From NCBI GenBank assembly GCA_017651465.1, contig JAGCCX010000037.1, positions 1 to 50,361 on the forward strand: 50,361 nt of DNA, in the 5' to 3' direction. The translations under genes and the position numbers were made by a program. The stretch comes from Bacteroidales bacterium. GTDB lineage: Bacteria > Bacteroidota > Bacteroidia > Bacteroidales > UBA932. The notes beneath the pieces were generated by a model. The model did not search any database and was not told where the DNA came from. It saw only the letters and a list, made by a program, of their open reading frames with translations. Shown here in pieces: positions 24,238 to 33,504 of the stretch (positions within the stretch are counted from its first letter, which is position 1; the number at the start of each line of letters is the position of its first letter).

Positions 24238-27200
24238 TTATTCTAATTTACTTAAAATAGAGCGGGCTTTTTGGAGGGAATCCACTTTACGGGTTATCAA
24301 TTTAAGCTTTCCTTCGCTCTGTTTGAACTCCAGGTTTACCGCCCCCGTGTTGACCCGGTCGAGTATGGTGGAGAAGATGTCGGATCGGAAATACGGACTC
24401 ATCTGGTTGGATATGAAGAAGGCTATGAACATTCCGTTCTTGACTATGATTTTCTCGAATCCGAGGCGGGCTCCGGCGTTGCGAATCTTAACCACTTCAA
24501 GGAGATTCTCAAGTTCTTTGGGCAGTATGCCGAACCTGTCTCGGAGCTGAAGGGCGAAGAGGTCTATTTCTTTATCGGAGAAGAGCGAGTCGAGCTGCTT
24601 GTAAATCCTTATCTTCTCGGCGGTTACATCGATATACGAATCGGGAATGAGGGCCTGCTGATCGGTTTCGATAGTGCAGTCGGTATGATAGGATCTACGG
24701 CCTTGTTTGGGAGCAATTCCGCTTTCTACGCCCAGTTCTTCCATCGCCTCGGACAGAATCTTCTGGTAGGTCTCGAACCCCATATCCATAATGAATCCGC
24801 TCTGTTCGGCTCCCAGCAGGTTGCCGGCTCCGCGTATATCCAGATCCTGCATAGCAATGTTGAAGCCGCTTCCCAGGTCGCTGAACTCCTCGATGGCCTT
24901 GAGGCGCCGGCGGGCGTCGTCGGTAAGGGTGGTAAGCGGGGGCACTATGAGGAAGCAGAAGGCCTTGCGGTTGGACCTTCCCACCCTGCCGCGGAGCTGG
25001 TGCAGGTCGCTCAGGCCTATGTTCTGCGCCTGGTTGATGATGATGGTGTTGGCGTTGGGAATATCCAATCCGTTTTCGATAATTGTGGTGCAGAGCAGCA
25101 GGTCGTAGTCGCCCCGGATAAATTCCAACATCCTGTTTTCCAGGGTCTTGGACTCCATCTGGCCGTGAGCCACACATATCTTCATATCCGGAATCAAGCG
25201 GTGCAGGATTTCTTGTATGGCCGGCAGTTCCTCCACTTTGTTGTGCAGGAAAAACACTTGCCCGCCGCGGTTGAGTTCGTACTCTATAATGCTCTTTATT
25301 TCGTTCTTGTCGAAGAGTATTATCTCGGTCTGAACCGGGATACGGTTGGGCGGAGGTGTATTGATGATGCTGAGGTCGCGTGCGCCCAGGAGCGAAAACT
25401 GAAGGGTACGGGGGATGGGGGTAGCCGTAAGAGTCAGGGTATCTACCGACGAGCGCAGCTTGCGGAGTTTTTCTTTTGCTGACACGCCGAACTTCTGTTC
25501 CTCGTCTATTATCAGGAGGCCGAGATCTTTGAATTCAAAACTGTCGGAAAGAATCTTGTGGGTACCTATCAGAATGTCGATTTTGCCTTCCTGAAGACGC
25601 TGGCGAATGCTGTTTATATCCTTTACGCTACGCAGGCGGCTTACATAATCGACCGTGCAGGGCAGGTCTTTGAGCCTCTCGGTGAAAGTGTTGAAATGCT
25701 GCAGGGCGAGTATGGTTGTGGGTACCAGCACCGCTGTCTGCTTGCCGTCGACAGCCGCTTTAAAAGCAGCGCGTATGGCTATTTCTGTCTTGCCGAAGCC
25801 CACGTCGCCGCAGATCAGGCGGTCCATGGGGCAGGTATTCTCCATATCGCGCTTAACAGCCTTGGATGCCAGCTCCTGGTCGGGAGTATCCTCGTACATA
25901 AACGACGATTCCAGTTCTTCCTGCAGATAAGTGTCGGGAGAGAAGGCATAAGCCTTTGATGCCTTACGCTTTGCGTATAGCTGGATAAGGTCTTTGGCTA
26001 TGTCTTTTACCCTCGACTTGGCGCTGTTCTTGAGGGTTATCCAGGTCTTTGAGCCGAGCTTGTTTATCTTGGGTACGTCGCCGTCTTTGGAGCGGAAACG
26101 GGATATCTTGTGAAGGGCGTGTACCGACACGAACACCACGTCGCCGTCGCGGTATGTAAGTTTGACCACTTCCTTTACGCGACCGAAGTCATCCCTCAGG
26201 CGGACCAGGCCTCCGAATACACCTACGCCATGGTCTATGTGTACCACGTAATCGCCTATGTTAAAGGAGCTAAGGTCATTGATAGTGAGTTGTTCGCTCT
26301 TTTCGACGCTGCGCCTCAGGCTCACGCGGTGGAAACGGTCGAATATTTCGTGGTCGGTGTAGCAGCAAATCTTATCTTGCTTGTCTATGAATCCGTTGTG
26401 GATATTCTTTCCCTTTACGAAGTTGGGTATAAGGCCTCCGTTCTGGGAAAGAATTGACAGGATGCGGTTCAACTGGGTTTCCTTTTCGCCGTAGATGTAA
26501 ACCTCGTAGCCGTTTTCTATCTTTTCGCGTATATCTTCGGTGAGAAGTTCGAAGTTCTTGTTGAATACCGGCTGGGGAGCTATATTGAATTCAATCGCAT
26601 CAACATCCTGGCGTGAAAGAGGTGTATCGATAAATACTCTCCTGTAGTTGCCTATAAGCTGGTAAAACGGCTTATCCTTATACATATCCGACGAATCGAG
26701 CCATATGGTAGAATCTTTAGGAAGGAGGGTGAGCGGGCACTCCCCTTCCTGGCTTCCGCCGGATATAATGTCGGATATTATTTCAGCCGATGGGCATTTT
26801 TCTATTGACAGCTGGGTATTGCAGTCGAACAGGTGGATGCTCTCTACCTCATTGCCCCATAAGGAAATACGGAAAGGATGATTGCGGGAATAAGAGAATA
26901 TATCTATTATCGAACCTCTCAGGGCGAACTGGCCCGGGGCCGATACGAAGTCGGTTTTTTCGAAGCCGCAGGAGCCCAGGGTCTCAAGGATTGAGTCGTA
27001 TTTAAGAGTGTCTCCCTGGTTAATAATGAATGTAGAATCCTTTATATTGGTCTGCGAGGGTACATATTCTTCTATAGCTTCGGGATATGTTACTATATAA
27101 AGGAGTGATCCGTCGTAGTTGAGTATTTTTTCTATTGCCGATGTGCGCTGTACTCCAAGTGAGGACTTGTAGTTGCTGCGCTCGATGTTCTTACCGGAGG

Positions 27201-27423
27201 CCGGAAGGAAGAATACACGGTCGCCTTCGGTGAGGGAGTAAAGGTCGGCCGAACAGTATTCAGCTGCTTCTTTGTTAGGGAGGATTATGAAGTGGATGCC
27301 TTTTTGTGCTACCTGTGACAGGACGAACCAGCGGGCGGATAAAAACAGGGAGCGGCAGAAAATCTCTTTGCAAGAAGATGATCTGCTTTCCAGAAGCGAT
27401 GTCGATTTAGAATTAATTAACAT
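24238..27423 (-). CDS. mfd: Transcription-repair coupling factor Mfd
   Basis: The 1061-residue protein is slightly short for Mfd (usually about 1100-1150). It contains the N-terminal UvrB-like region (FALRGSIIDIFSYSRNHPFRISLWGNEVESIHLFD), the RNA-polymerase-interaction domain (GDYVVHIDHGVGVFGGLVRL) and the RecG-like translocase. The translocase has Walker A GDVGFGKTEIA, the DEEQ box in LIIDEEQKFGV, TATPIPRTL and QLRGRVGRSNR; the TRCF C-terminal domain follows. Mfd removes stalled RNA polymerase and recruits UvrA to lesions. Codon use is more AT-rich than in most neighbours. It is the first minus-strand gene left of the AT-rich gap, with family-1 element A upstream of its ATG. Confidence 0.98.
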   Translation of the reverse strand: MLINSKSTSLLESRSSSCKEIFCRSLFLSARWFVLSQVAQKGIHFIILPNKEAAEYCSADLYSLTEGDRVFFLPASGKNIERSNYKSSLGVQRTSAIEKILNYDGSLLYIVTYPEAIEEYVPSQTNIKDSTFIINQGDTLKYDSILETLGSCGFEKTDFVSAPGQFALRGSIIDIFSYSRNHPFRISLWGNEVESIHLFDCNTQLSIEKCPSAEIISDIISGGSQEGECPLTLLPKDSTIWLDSSDMYKDKPFYQLIGNYRRVFIDTPLSRQDVDAIEFNIAPQPVFNKNFELLTEDIREKIENGYEVYIYGEKETQLNRILSILSQNGGLIPNFVKGKNIHNGFIDKQDKICCYTDHEIFDRFHRVSLRRSVEKSEQLTINDLSSFNIGDYVVHIDHGVGVFGGLVRLRDDFGRVKEVVKLTYRDGDVVFVSVHALHKISRFRSKDGDVPKINKLGSKTWITLKNSAKSRVKDIAKDLIQLYAKRKASKAYAFSPDTYLQEELESSFMYEDTPDQELASKAVKRDMENTCPMDRLICGDVGFGKTEIAIRAAFKAAVDGKQTAVLVPTTILALQHFNTFTERLKDLPCTVDYVSRLRSVKDINSIRQRLQEGKIDILIGTHKILSDSFEFKDLGLLIIDEEQKFGVSAKEKLRKLRSSVDTLTLTATPIPRTLQFSLLGARDLSIINTPPPNRIPVQTEIILFDKNEIKSIIEYELNRGGQVFFLHNKVEELPAIQEILHRLIPDMKICVAHGQMESKTLENRMLEFIRGDYDLLLCTTIIENGLDIPNANTIIINQAQNIGLSDLHQLRGRVGRSNRKAFCFLIVPPLTTLTDDARRRLKAIEEFSDLGSGFNIAMQDLDIRGAGNLLGAEQSGFIMDMGFETYQKILSEAMEELGVESGIAPKQGRRSYHTDCTIETDQQALIPDSYIDVTAEKIRIYKQLDSLFSDKEIDLFALQLRDRFGILPKELENLLEVVKIRNAGARLGFEKIIVKNGMFIAFFISNQMSPYFRSDIFSTILDRVNTGAVNLEFKQSEGKLKLITRKVDSLQKARSILSKLE

Positions 27424-27437
27424 CTGTATTTCATTTT

Positions 27438-27556
27438 TATAATAAACTATCGGCTGCAGACTACGGCCTTCGGCCTATCCCTCCCATCGTACCGATGGGC
27501 CCCTCCCACTCACGACTGCGTGGGCGCAGACGGTCTGCAGCCGGTAGTTTATTATG
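27438..27556 (+). repeat. Structured repeat family 1, copy A
   Basis: The closing stem 27438-27461/27533-27556 is 24 bp with two T-G wobbles. Inside are the hairpin GGCC-TTC-GGCC (65-75), the hairpin CCCATCG-TAC-CGATGGG (27484-27499), then CCCCT and an H-type pseudoknot. In the pseudoknot CCCAC (27505-27509) pairs with GTGGG (27520-27524), and CTGC (27516-27519) with GCAG (27526-27529). It lies between the mfd start and the AT-rich box cluster. Confidence 0.85.
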
Positions 27557-27760
27557 TATTGTTAATATAGTTGTTGAAAAGCCTGTTGATAAGAGCGGTA
27601 AGAGTTGTTGATAAAAAAGGTTCTTAAGTTTTTAACAACTGTTTTAGTGCCTCGGTAACAGGGTTTTCAACACTCTTTTAAAGTATAAATCAATGATAAT
27701 CAAGCACCTTTGTTAAAAATTAACAAATTAACAGAGGTTTAAAACATCATCAAATTATAA
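27555..27760. other. Candidate replication origin region (AT-rich, DnaA-box-like cluster)
   Basis: The gap between divergent mfd and ruvB holds TGTTGAAAA (27572-27580), TGTTGATAA (27584-27592 and 27606-27614, 22 bp apart) and TTTTCAACA (27664-27672). The TGTTGATAA boxes differ from the DnaA consensus TGTGGATAA at one base. A very AT-rich stretch follows, with the perfect inverted repeat TTTGTTAA-AAA-TTAACAAA (27709-27727). Gene direction flips here: 21 of 23 genes to the left are minus, while ruvB and most genes to 45.5 kb are plus. Two parS-like sites lie 9 kb to the right. A strong promoter region without origin function is the alternative. Confidence 0.45.
27709..27727. repeat. Perfect AT-rich inverted repeat in the mfd-ruvB gap
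   Basis: TTTGTTAA and TTAACAAA are separated by AAA, with further TTAACA words just after. It could be part of an unwinding element or an operator. Confidence 0.6.
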
Positions 27761-27771
27761 ATTAAAAGAAC

Positions 27772-27779
27772 TATATTTG
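27772..27779 (+). promoter_or_regulatory. -7 promoter element and leader of ruvB
   Basis: TATATTTG is followed by a 21-nt leader that includes AAAGGAG (27787-27793). That is one of the very few purine-rich Shine-Dalgarno-like sequences in this window, 7 nt before the ruvB ATG. Confidence 0.65.
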
Positions 27780-27800
27780 TAATTGTAAAGGAGAATCGAA

Positions 27801-28820
27801 ATGTCTGATTTCAATCCGCACGATACAAGTGAGGGCAAAGATAAGGATTTAGAAGGAATAATCCGTCCCAGGGAGCTGGAAGATTTTACCGGCCAGGGTG
27901 AAATAGTATCCAACCTGAAGATTTTTATCCAGGCGGCCAAGCTGCGCGGCGAACCTCTTGACCATACCCTGTTCCACGGGCCTCCCGGTCTTGGCAAGAC
28001 TACTCTTGCGCATATTATAGCCAACGAGATGGGGGTAAACATGAAGATTACTTCCGGCCCGGTGCTTGACCGTCCCGGCGATCTGGCCGGCCTTCTTACT
28101 TCTCTCGAGCCGGGAGATGTACTCTTTATAGATGAGATTCACCGCTTGTCGCCTGAAGTAGAGGAATACCTTTATTCGGCGATGGAAGATTATGTAATTG
28201 ATATAATGATAGATAAGGGTCCCGGGGCCCGGTCGGTGCGTATATCCCTTAATCCTTTTACGCTTGTGGGTGCTACTACCCGTGCCGGATTGCTTACAGC
28301 TCCGCTGAGGGCCCGCTTCGGCATAAACAGCGGACTGGAGTATTACGATACCGATCAGCTGGTGAAGATAGTCAAACGCAGCGCTCAGATCCTTAAGATT
28401 GGTATCGACGACGATGCCGCGCGCGAGATAGCTCTTCGCAGCCGCGGTACGCCACGTATAGCCAACGGTCTTCTTAGGCGAGTGCGCGACTTTGCCCAGG
28501 TGGTGGGTGACGGACATATCAATTTAAAGATAGCCCGCTATGCCCTTGATAAACTTAATATCGACACCCGAGGGCTGGATGCTATTGATAATAAGATACT
28601 TCGTACTATCATAAGCACTTTCAAGGGAGGTCCCGTGGGCGCTAATACAATAGCCACCGCCATAGGTGAAGATCAGGGCACATTCGAAGAAGTGTACGAG
28701 CCATTCTTGATCAAAGAAGGTTTTATAGTACGTACCCAGCGCGGCCGCATAGCCACCGAACTCTCCTACAAGCACCTCGGCCTGGTCAAGGAACCCGATG
28801 AAGGGAGCTTGTTTGGATGA
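27801..28820 (+). CDS. ruvB: Holliday junction branch migration ATPase RuvB
   Basis: The 339-residue AAA+ motor of the RuvAB complex drives branch migration at Holliday junctions. Walker A is [13 protein letters not shown], Walker [12 protein letters not shown], and sensor/arginine-finger regions [19 protein letters not shown]. The winged-helix end is [17 protein letters not shown]. Its partner ruvA is encoded 8 kb away on the other strand (36857-37450), not adjacent. It is the first plus-strand gene right of the AT-rich gap. A bidirectional terminator hairpin lies 144 bp downstream. Confidence 0.99.
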   Translation: MSDFNPHDTSEGKDKDLEGIIRPRELEDFTGQGEIVSNLKIFIQAAKLRGEPLDHTLFHGPPGLGKTTLAHIIANEMGVNMKITSGPVLDRPGDLAGLLTSLEPGDVLFIDEIHRLSPEVEEYLYSAMEDYVIDIMIDKGPGARSVRISLNPFTLVGATTRAGLLTAPLRARFGINSGLEYYDTDQLVKIVKRSAQILKIGIDDDAAREIALRSRGTPRIANGLLRRVRDFAQVVGDGHINLKIARYALDKLNIDTRGLDAIDNKILRTIISTFKGGPVGANTIATAIGEDQGTFEEVYEPFLIKEGFIVRTQRGRIATELSYKHLGLVKEPDEGSLFG

Positions 28821-28963
28821 GTTTTTCAGTATTCTGTAGATTGGCCGTGAACTGTATTTGTTTGATAGTCAGCCAGAACAGAAATCGCTATAGTTCTTTT
28901 AATATATAGCAAAGTTGGTTTTAGCTGATTACCAGCACTTTACATTTTACGTTTATAAAAAGA

Positions 28964-28994
28964 GGCCGGGAGTTGTGTCATGTGACCCCCGGCC
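28964..28994. terminator. Bidirectional intrinsic terminator after ruvB
   Basis: GGCCGGG (28964-28970) and CCCGGCC (28988-28994) flank an inner GTCA/TGAC stem, with A-rich sequence before and CTTTTT after. The rest of the 450-bp gap (28821-29271) contains only the hairpin at 29043 and the frdA promoter; I see no gene in it. Confidence 0.8.
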
Positions 28995-29042
28995 CTTTTT
29001 ATCCGTGGCTGCTAACCAACAGTCATTCAATAACTTCCCACA

Positions 29043-29072
29043 TTTGCCTGCATAATTATTCGTGCAGGCAAA
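29043..29072. repeat. Perfect 10-bp inverted repeat in the ruvB-frdA gap
   Basis: TTTGCCTGCA (29043-29052) and TGCAGGCAAA (29063-29072) are separated by 10 AT-rich nt and have no T-run, so this is not a typical terminator. TGTGGATTA, one base from a DnaA box, follows at 29086-29094. It could be an operator for frdAB; no regulator is suggested by the sequence. Confidence 0.6.
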
Positions 29073-29228
29073 GGACGTAAGAAACTGTGGATTAATGATA
29101 TACCCGCCACTGCCACGAGTAGATATCGCCCACTATTTCAACATAACAATTCAGCATCAAGTGTTCCTGCAGACAGAGCAGAGTTAGGCAATTAACGCCG
29201 GCCGTTTGTCCTTGTCAGATTTTTGTTG

Positions 29229-29236
29229 TATCTTCG
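29229..29236 (+). promoter_or_regulatory. Probable promoter of frdAB
   Basis: TATCTTCG (one mismatch to TAnnTTTG) is preceded by TTTG 20 nt upstream, the usual Bacteroidota spacing, and followed by a 35-nt AT-rich leader to the frdA ATG. Confidence 0.55.
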
Positions 29237-29271
29237 CCCTATTATAGAATACCAATTAATTTATAATACAA

Positions 29272-31218
29272 ATGGCCGATAAATTTACTTCAAAGATTCC
29301 CGAGGGGCCTTTGGCGCAGAAATGGACCAAAAGGAAGTCGGAAATTCACTTGGTTAGTCCCAACAACAAACGTAAACTCGAGATTATCGTAGTGGGTACC
29401 GGGCTTGGCGGAGCATCTGCAGCTGCGTCGCTGGGCGAGTTGGGATACAACGTTAAGATATTCTGTATCAGCGACTCTCCGCGCCGTGCACACTCTATTG
29501 CCGCGCAGGGAGGTATTAACGCTGCAAAGAATTACCAGAACGACAACGACTCTGTGTACCGCCTCTTTTACGATACCATCAAGGGAGGTGACTATCGCGC
29601 CCGCGAGGCTAATGTGTATCGTCTGGCCGAGGTGAGCGCCGCTATTATCGACCAATGTGTTGCGCAGGGCATCCCGTTTGCCCGCGAGTACGGCGGATAT
29701 CTGGCCAACCGTTCTTTCGGCGGCGTGCAGGTGAGCCGTACGTTCTATGCCCGCGGTCAAACCGGCCAGCAGCTGCTCCTGGGTGCTTATGCATCGTTGA
29801 ATAAAGAGATTGCAGCAGGCACTGTCAAGTCGTACCCGCGTCACGAGATGCTTGACCTGGTGGTTATAAACGGCGAGGCAAAGGGTATCATTACCCGCAA
29901 CCTGGTGACCGGCCAGCTTGAAAGGTTCGGGGCGCACGCAGTAATCATTGCCACCGGAGGATACGGAAACACTTACTTCCTGTCCACCAACGCTATGAAC
30001 TCCAACGGTTCGGCGGCGCTGCAGTGCTATAAGAAGGGCGCATATTTTGCCAACCCTTGCTTTGCGCAGATCCACCCTACCTGCATACCTGTACACGGCG
30101 ACCAGCAGTGCAAGCTTACCCTTATGAGCGAGAGTCTTCGTAACGACGGCCGTATCTGGGTTCCCAAGAAGCTGGAAGATGTGGAGAAACTCCGCAAGCA
30201 CCAGATCAAGGCCTCGCAGATTCCCGAAGAGGACCGCGACTACTATCTCGAGCGCCGTTATCCGGCCTTCGGTAACCTGGTTCCCCGTGACGTGGCTTCA
30301 CGCGCCGCCAAAGAGAGGTGCGATGCGGGCTTCGGCGTGAACGAGACAGGCCTGGCCGTATTCCTGGACTTTGCCGACGCCATCCAGCGCCTTGGGCATC
30401 AGAAAGTTGCCGAGCGTTACGGAAACCTGTTCGAGATGTACGAGAAGATCACCGCTTCGTCCCCTTGGGAGGAGCCTATGATGATTTATCCCGCCATCCA
30501 CTACACTATGGGCGGTATTTGGGTTGACTACGACCTGCAGACCACCATTCCCGGCCTGTACGCCATCGGCGAGGCCAACTTCTCCGACCACGGCGGCAAC
30601 CGTCTGGGCGCTTCGGCCCTTATGCAGGGCCTGGCCGACGGTTATTTCATCGTTCCCGTTACCATCGGCGACTATCTGTCCAAGAAGTTCGCGGAGCCCA
30701 AGACCGATGTTACCCGTCCCGAGTTTGCCGAGGCCGAGAAGGCCGTCCAGGCACGTATAGACAGGCTTCTTTCCATCAATGGTACCGAGACTGTCGATTC
30801 TATCCACAAGGAACTCGGACACATTATGTGGGAGTATGTGGGTATGGCGCGCGAGAAGGCGGGACTTGAGAAGGCAATCGAACTTATCAAGAACCTGCGC
30901 CAGCGTTTCTATGAGAACGTCAAGGTGCCCGGCACCCAGTTCGAGTTCAACCAGGAGCTGGAGAAGGCCCTGAGGCTTGAAGATTTCTTTGATATAGGCG
31001 AACTTATGGCGCGCGACGCCCTTAACCGCAACGAGTCTTGCGGCGGCCACTTCCGCGTGGAGAGCCAGACCGAAGAGGGCGAGGCCAAGAGGGACGATGC
31101 CAACTATATGTATGTGGCGGCTTGGGAATACAAGGGCGAGGGCGTAGAGCCTGAGCTGCACAAGGAACCGCTTGTTTACGAGAACATTAAGGTTATTACC
31201 AGAAATTACAAAGACTAA
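29272..31218 (+). CDS. frdA: Fumarate reductase/succinate dehydrogenase flavoprotein subunit
   Basis: The 648-residue protein has the N-terminal FAD-binding loop [15 protein letters not shown], then [15 protein letters not shown] with the His that binds FAD covalently. [34 protein letters not shown] and the capping-domain substrate residues follow. [13 protein letters not shown] and [22 protein letters not shown] lie near 410-460. The longer type matches the b558-linked enzymes of Bacteroidota and Wolinella, which reduce fumarate with menaquinol in fermentation to succinate and propionate. The iron-sulfur subunit gene follows after 1 bp. The cytochrome b subunit gene that normally precedes frdA in Bacteroides is not present upstream. 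Confidence 0.97.
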   Translation: MADKFTSKIPEGPLAQKWTKRKSEIHLVSPNNKRKLEIIVVGTGLGGASAAASLGELGYNVKIFCISDSPRRAHSIAAQGGINAAKNYQNDNDSVYRLFYDTIKGGDYRAREANVYRLAEVSAAIIDQCVAQGIPFAREYGGYLANRSFGGVQVSRTFYARGQTGQQLLLGAYASLNKEIAAGTVKSYPRHEMLDLVVINGEAKGIITRNLVTGQLERFGAHAVIIATGGYGNTYFLSTNAMNSNGSAALQCYKKGAYFANPCFAQIHPTCIPVHGDQQCKLTLMSESLRNDGRIWVPKKLEDVEKLRKHQIKASQIPEEDRDYYLERRYPAFGNLVPRDVASRAAKERCDAGFGVNETGLAVFLDFADAIQRLGHQKVAERYGNLFEMYEKITASSPWEEPMMIYPAIHYTMGGIWVDYDLQTTIPGLYAIGEANFSDHGGNRLGASALMQGLADGYFIVPVTIGDYLSKKFAEPKTDVTRPEFAEAEKAVQARIDRLLSINGTETVDSIHKELGHIMWEYVGMAREKAGLEKAIELIKNLRQRFYENVKVPGTQFEFNQELEKALRLEDFFDIGELMARDALNRNESCGGHFRVESQTEEGEAKRDDANYMYVAAWEYKGEGVEPELHKEPLVYENIKVITRNYKD

Positions 31219-31219
31219 T

Positions 31220-31999
31220 ATGGAATTCAATTTAAAGATTTGGCGTCAGAAGAACGCCAAGGCAAAGGGCCATTTCGAAACATATCATATTTCTGGTATA
31301 GAGGAAGATGCGTCCTTCCTTGAGATGCTTGATATCCTTAACGAGCAGCTTATCCGCGAGGGCTGTGACCCTGTGGCGGTGGAGCGCGGCTGCAAGAGCA
31401 GCGGTCCGGTATCGTTCGACCACGACTGCCGTGAGGGTATATGCGGCGCTTGCTCGCTGTACATCGACGGGCGCGCCCATGGTCCGGACGACCACGTGAC
31501 TACCTGCCAGCTGTTTATGCGTCATTTTAAGGACGGAGCCACCATTACGGTGGAGCCCTGGAGAAGCGCCGCATTCCCGGTTATCAAGGATCTTGTGGTG
31601 GATCGTACTGCATTTGACAAGATTCTTCAGGCCGGCGGCTTTATATCGGTGCGCACAGGAGCGGCACAGGACGCCAACAATATCCTCATTCCTCACGACA
31701 GGGCCGAGGAGAGTATGGATGCTGCCGCTTGCGTTGGTTGCGGCGCCTGTGTTGCTACTTGTAAGAACGGCTCCGCCATGCTGTTTGTGGCCGCGCGTGT
31801 AAGCTCTTTGGCTCTTCTGCCCCAGGGCCGTCCCGAGGCCAAGCGCAGGGCCAAGGCTATGGTGGCCAAGATGGATGAGTTGGGCTTTGGTAACTGCACC
31901 AACACGCGTGCGTGCGAACTGGAGTGCCCTAAGGGTATTACCGTGGCTCACATCGCCCGCCTGAACAGGGAGTTCTTGAAGGCTAAGTTCTCTGACTAA
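31220..31999 (+). CDS. frdB: Fumarate reductase/succinate dehydrogenase iron-sulfur subunit
   Basis: The 259-residue protein begins [12 protein letters not shown]. It has the plant-ferredoxin [2Fe-2S] ligands in [16 protein letters not shown] ... TTC, and a C-terminal bacterial-ferredoxin domain with [11 protein letters not shown] and [14 protein letters not shown] for the [4Fe-4S] and [3Fe-4S] clusters. It conducts electrons between the membrane quinol subunit and FrdA. The frame is open upstream to 31172, inside frdA, but the ATG at 31220 begins family similarity and lies 1 bp after the frdA stop. The structured repeat copy C begins 6 bp after its stop and may act as the transcript end. Confidence 0.97.
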   Translation: MEFNLKIWRQKNAKAKGHFETYHISGIEEDASFLEMLDILNEQLIREGCDPVAVERGCKSSGPVSFDHDCREGICGACSLYIDGRAHGPDDHVTTCQLFMRHFKDGATITVEPWRSAAFPVIKDLVVDRTAFDKILQAGGFISVRTGAAQDANNILIPHDRAEESMDAAACVGCGACVATCKNGSAMLFVAARVSSLALLPQGRPEAKRRAKAMVAKMDELGFGNCTNTRACELECPKGITVAHIARLNREFLKAKFSD

Positions 32000-32005
32000 C
32001 TTTTA

Positions 32006-32116
32006 GCTGACGCTGCTACTGTTCTTGGGATGTCGCTTCGCGACCCTTCCCTAAAGGGCCCCTCCCTCTTCCGGTGCCGAGGGTGGCACGATCCCAAGAA
32101 CAGTAGCAGCGTCAGC
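32006..32116 (+). repeat. Structured repeat family 1, copy C
   Basis: A perfect 26-bp closing stem is formed by 32006-32031 and 32091-32116. The first hairpin is GTCGC-TTC-GCGAC (32032-32044) and the second CCCT-AA-AGGG (32049-32058), followed by CCCCT. In the pseudoknot, CCCTC (32064-32068) pairs with GAGGG (32079-32083) and GTGCC (32074-32078) with GGCAC (32085-32089). It fills the gap between the convergent ends of frdB and hflX. Confidence 0.85.
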
Positions 32117-32123
32117 CAAGAAT

Positions 32124-33296
32124 CTACCAGAGGAAATTATTGAACGGCCAGCGGCCTGCGTGAATTTCCGCGACCATTTTGTAAAGGTCACTGCGGAGTT
32201 TGGGCAGGCCGTTGCGGCTTAATGCTGACATAAAGATGCACGGGACCTTCTTTTCGTCGATCCATTTGTGCTTCAGATCGTCCAGAGTGCGATTCTGCTT
32301 ACCCTTCGGGACGAGCGAGAAGGGGTCGTATTCCTCGTACTCGTAAGCATCTGTTTTATTGAAGATTACGTACTGCGGCTTGTCCCCTGCCCCTATCTCG
32401 TCGAGGGTCTTTTGGACAACTTCCATCTGTTCTTCGAAGTCGGGGGCGGATACATCTACGACGTGTACCAGCACATCGGCCTCGCGCACTTCGTCGAGCG
32501 TGCTTTTGAACGCCTCGATGAGCTGGGTGGGGAGTTTGCGTATGAATCCTACAGTGTCGCTGAGCAGGAAGGGGCAGTTTTCGATGACGACTTTGCGGAC
32601 GGTGGTGTCGAGCGTGGCGAAGAGTTTGTTTTCGGCGAATACGGTCGATTTGCTCAGCAGGTTCATCAGGGTGCTCTTGCCTACGTTGGTGTAGCCTACG
32701 AGCGAGAGACGCACCAGGCTTCCCCTGTTGCCGCGCTGGGTGGCCATCTGTTTATCGACCTTTTTCAGTTGCTCTTTGAGGCGCGCAATGCGCTCGCGGA
32801 CGATGCGGCGGTCAACCTCGATCTGGCTTTCGCCCATTCCTCCGCGGGTTCCAATGCCGCCCCGCTGGCGCTCGAGGTGGGTCCACATACCGGCCAGGCG
32901 CGGGAGCATATAGTTGTAGCGGGCCAGTTCTACCTGCATTTTGGCGTAGGATGTTTGGGCGCGCTGGGAGAATATTTCGAGGATGAGGCTTGTGCGGTCG
33001 ATGACGGACGAGGTTTTGATGACTTTCTCGACGTTGCGTTGCTGCATTGCCGTGAGTTCGTCGTCGAAGATGACGTATTTTATTTCGTTTTCTTCGCAGT
33101 ATGCGGCTATTTCGTCGAGTTTGCCGCTGCGTATGTATGTGGCTTTCTCGGGTTTGTCCAGCTTTTGGACAAACTTGCGGTCTCCGGCCACGCCGGCGGT
33201 GTCGGCCAGGAATTCCAGCTCGTCAAGGTACTCTTTTACCTTTCTCTCGTCTTCGCCCTGGCGGATTATTCCTACAAATACAGCTCTTTCTTCCAT
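32124..33296 (-). CDS. hflX: Ribosome-associated GTPase HflX
   Basis: The 390-residue protein has the N-terminal HflX subdomain (IRSGKLDEIAAY, VIFDDELTAMQQRNVE, VIDRTSLILEIFSQRAQTSYAKMQVELARYNYMLPRL). A glycine-rich RGGIGTRGGMGE hinge with a coiled coil follows. The G domain has G1 GYTNVGKSTL, G2/G3 DTTVRK and LSDTVGF, and G4 NKTD. HflX splits stalled or hibernating ribosomes after heat stress. The ATG at 33296 is followed by a typical MEERAVFVGI. The gene is boxed in by two structured repeats: copy C after its stop and copy B 14 bp before its start. Confidence 0.97.
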   Translation of the reverse strand: MEERAVFVGIIRQGEDERKVKEYLDELEFLADTAGVAGDRKFVQKLDKPEKATYIRSGKLDEIAAYCEENEIKYVIFDDELTAMQQRNVEKVIKTSSVIDRTSLILEIFSQRAQTSYAKMQVELARYNYMLPRLAGMWTHLERQRGGIGTRGGMGESQIEVDRRIVRERIARLKEQLKKVDKQMATQRGNRGSLVRLSLVGYTNVGKSTLMNLLSKSTVFAENKLFATLDTTVRKVVIENCPFLLSDTVGFIRKLPTQLIEAFKSTLDEVREADVLVHVVDVSAPDFEEQMEVVQKTLDEIGAGDKPQYVIFNKTDAYEYEEYDPFSLVPKGKQNRTLDDLKHKWIDEKKVPCIFMSALSRNGLPKLRSDLYKMVAEIHAGRWPFNNFLW

Positions 33297-33309
33297 ATAT
33301 TATTGGTTT

Positions 33310-33440
33310 GAAAACGGCCGGATGCTAGTGGCAGACTACGGCCTTCGGCCTATCCCTCCCGCAAGCCCTGCGCTTGCGGGCCCCTCCCACTCACGGCTGC
33401 GTGGGCGCAGACGGTCTGCCGCTAGTATCCGGCCGTTTTC
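33310..33440 (+). repeat. Structured repeat family 1, copy B
   Basis: A 27-bp closing stem (33310-33336 with 33414-33440) has two G-T wobbles. The first hairpin is identical to copy A. The second is CCCGCAAGC-CCTGC-GCTTGCGGG (33358-33380), unrelated in sequence to that of copy A but fully paired. In the pseudoknot CCCAC (33386-33390) pairs with GTGGG (33401-33405), and CTGC (33397-33400) with GCAG (33407-33410). It lies between tonB and hflX. Confidence 0.85.
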
Positions 33441-33461
33441 AATCATTATTCATCGAAAAAA

Positions 33462-33482
33462 GGCCATCCGTGATGGACAGCC
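33462..33482. terminator. Intrinsic terminator of tonB
   Basis: GGC..TCC and GGA..GCC pair around GTGAT with an internal CA/CA mismatch. On the minus strand TTTTTTCG follows. It is 23 bp after the tonB stop. Confidence 0.65.
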
Positions 33483-33504
33483 TTTATAGGGTTAAGGTGT
33501 GTGT

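Noticed and set aside
29043-29072. Terminator call for the hairpin at 29043
   Set aside because: It has no T-run on either strand, and a good terminator already lies at 28964-28994.
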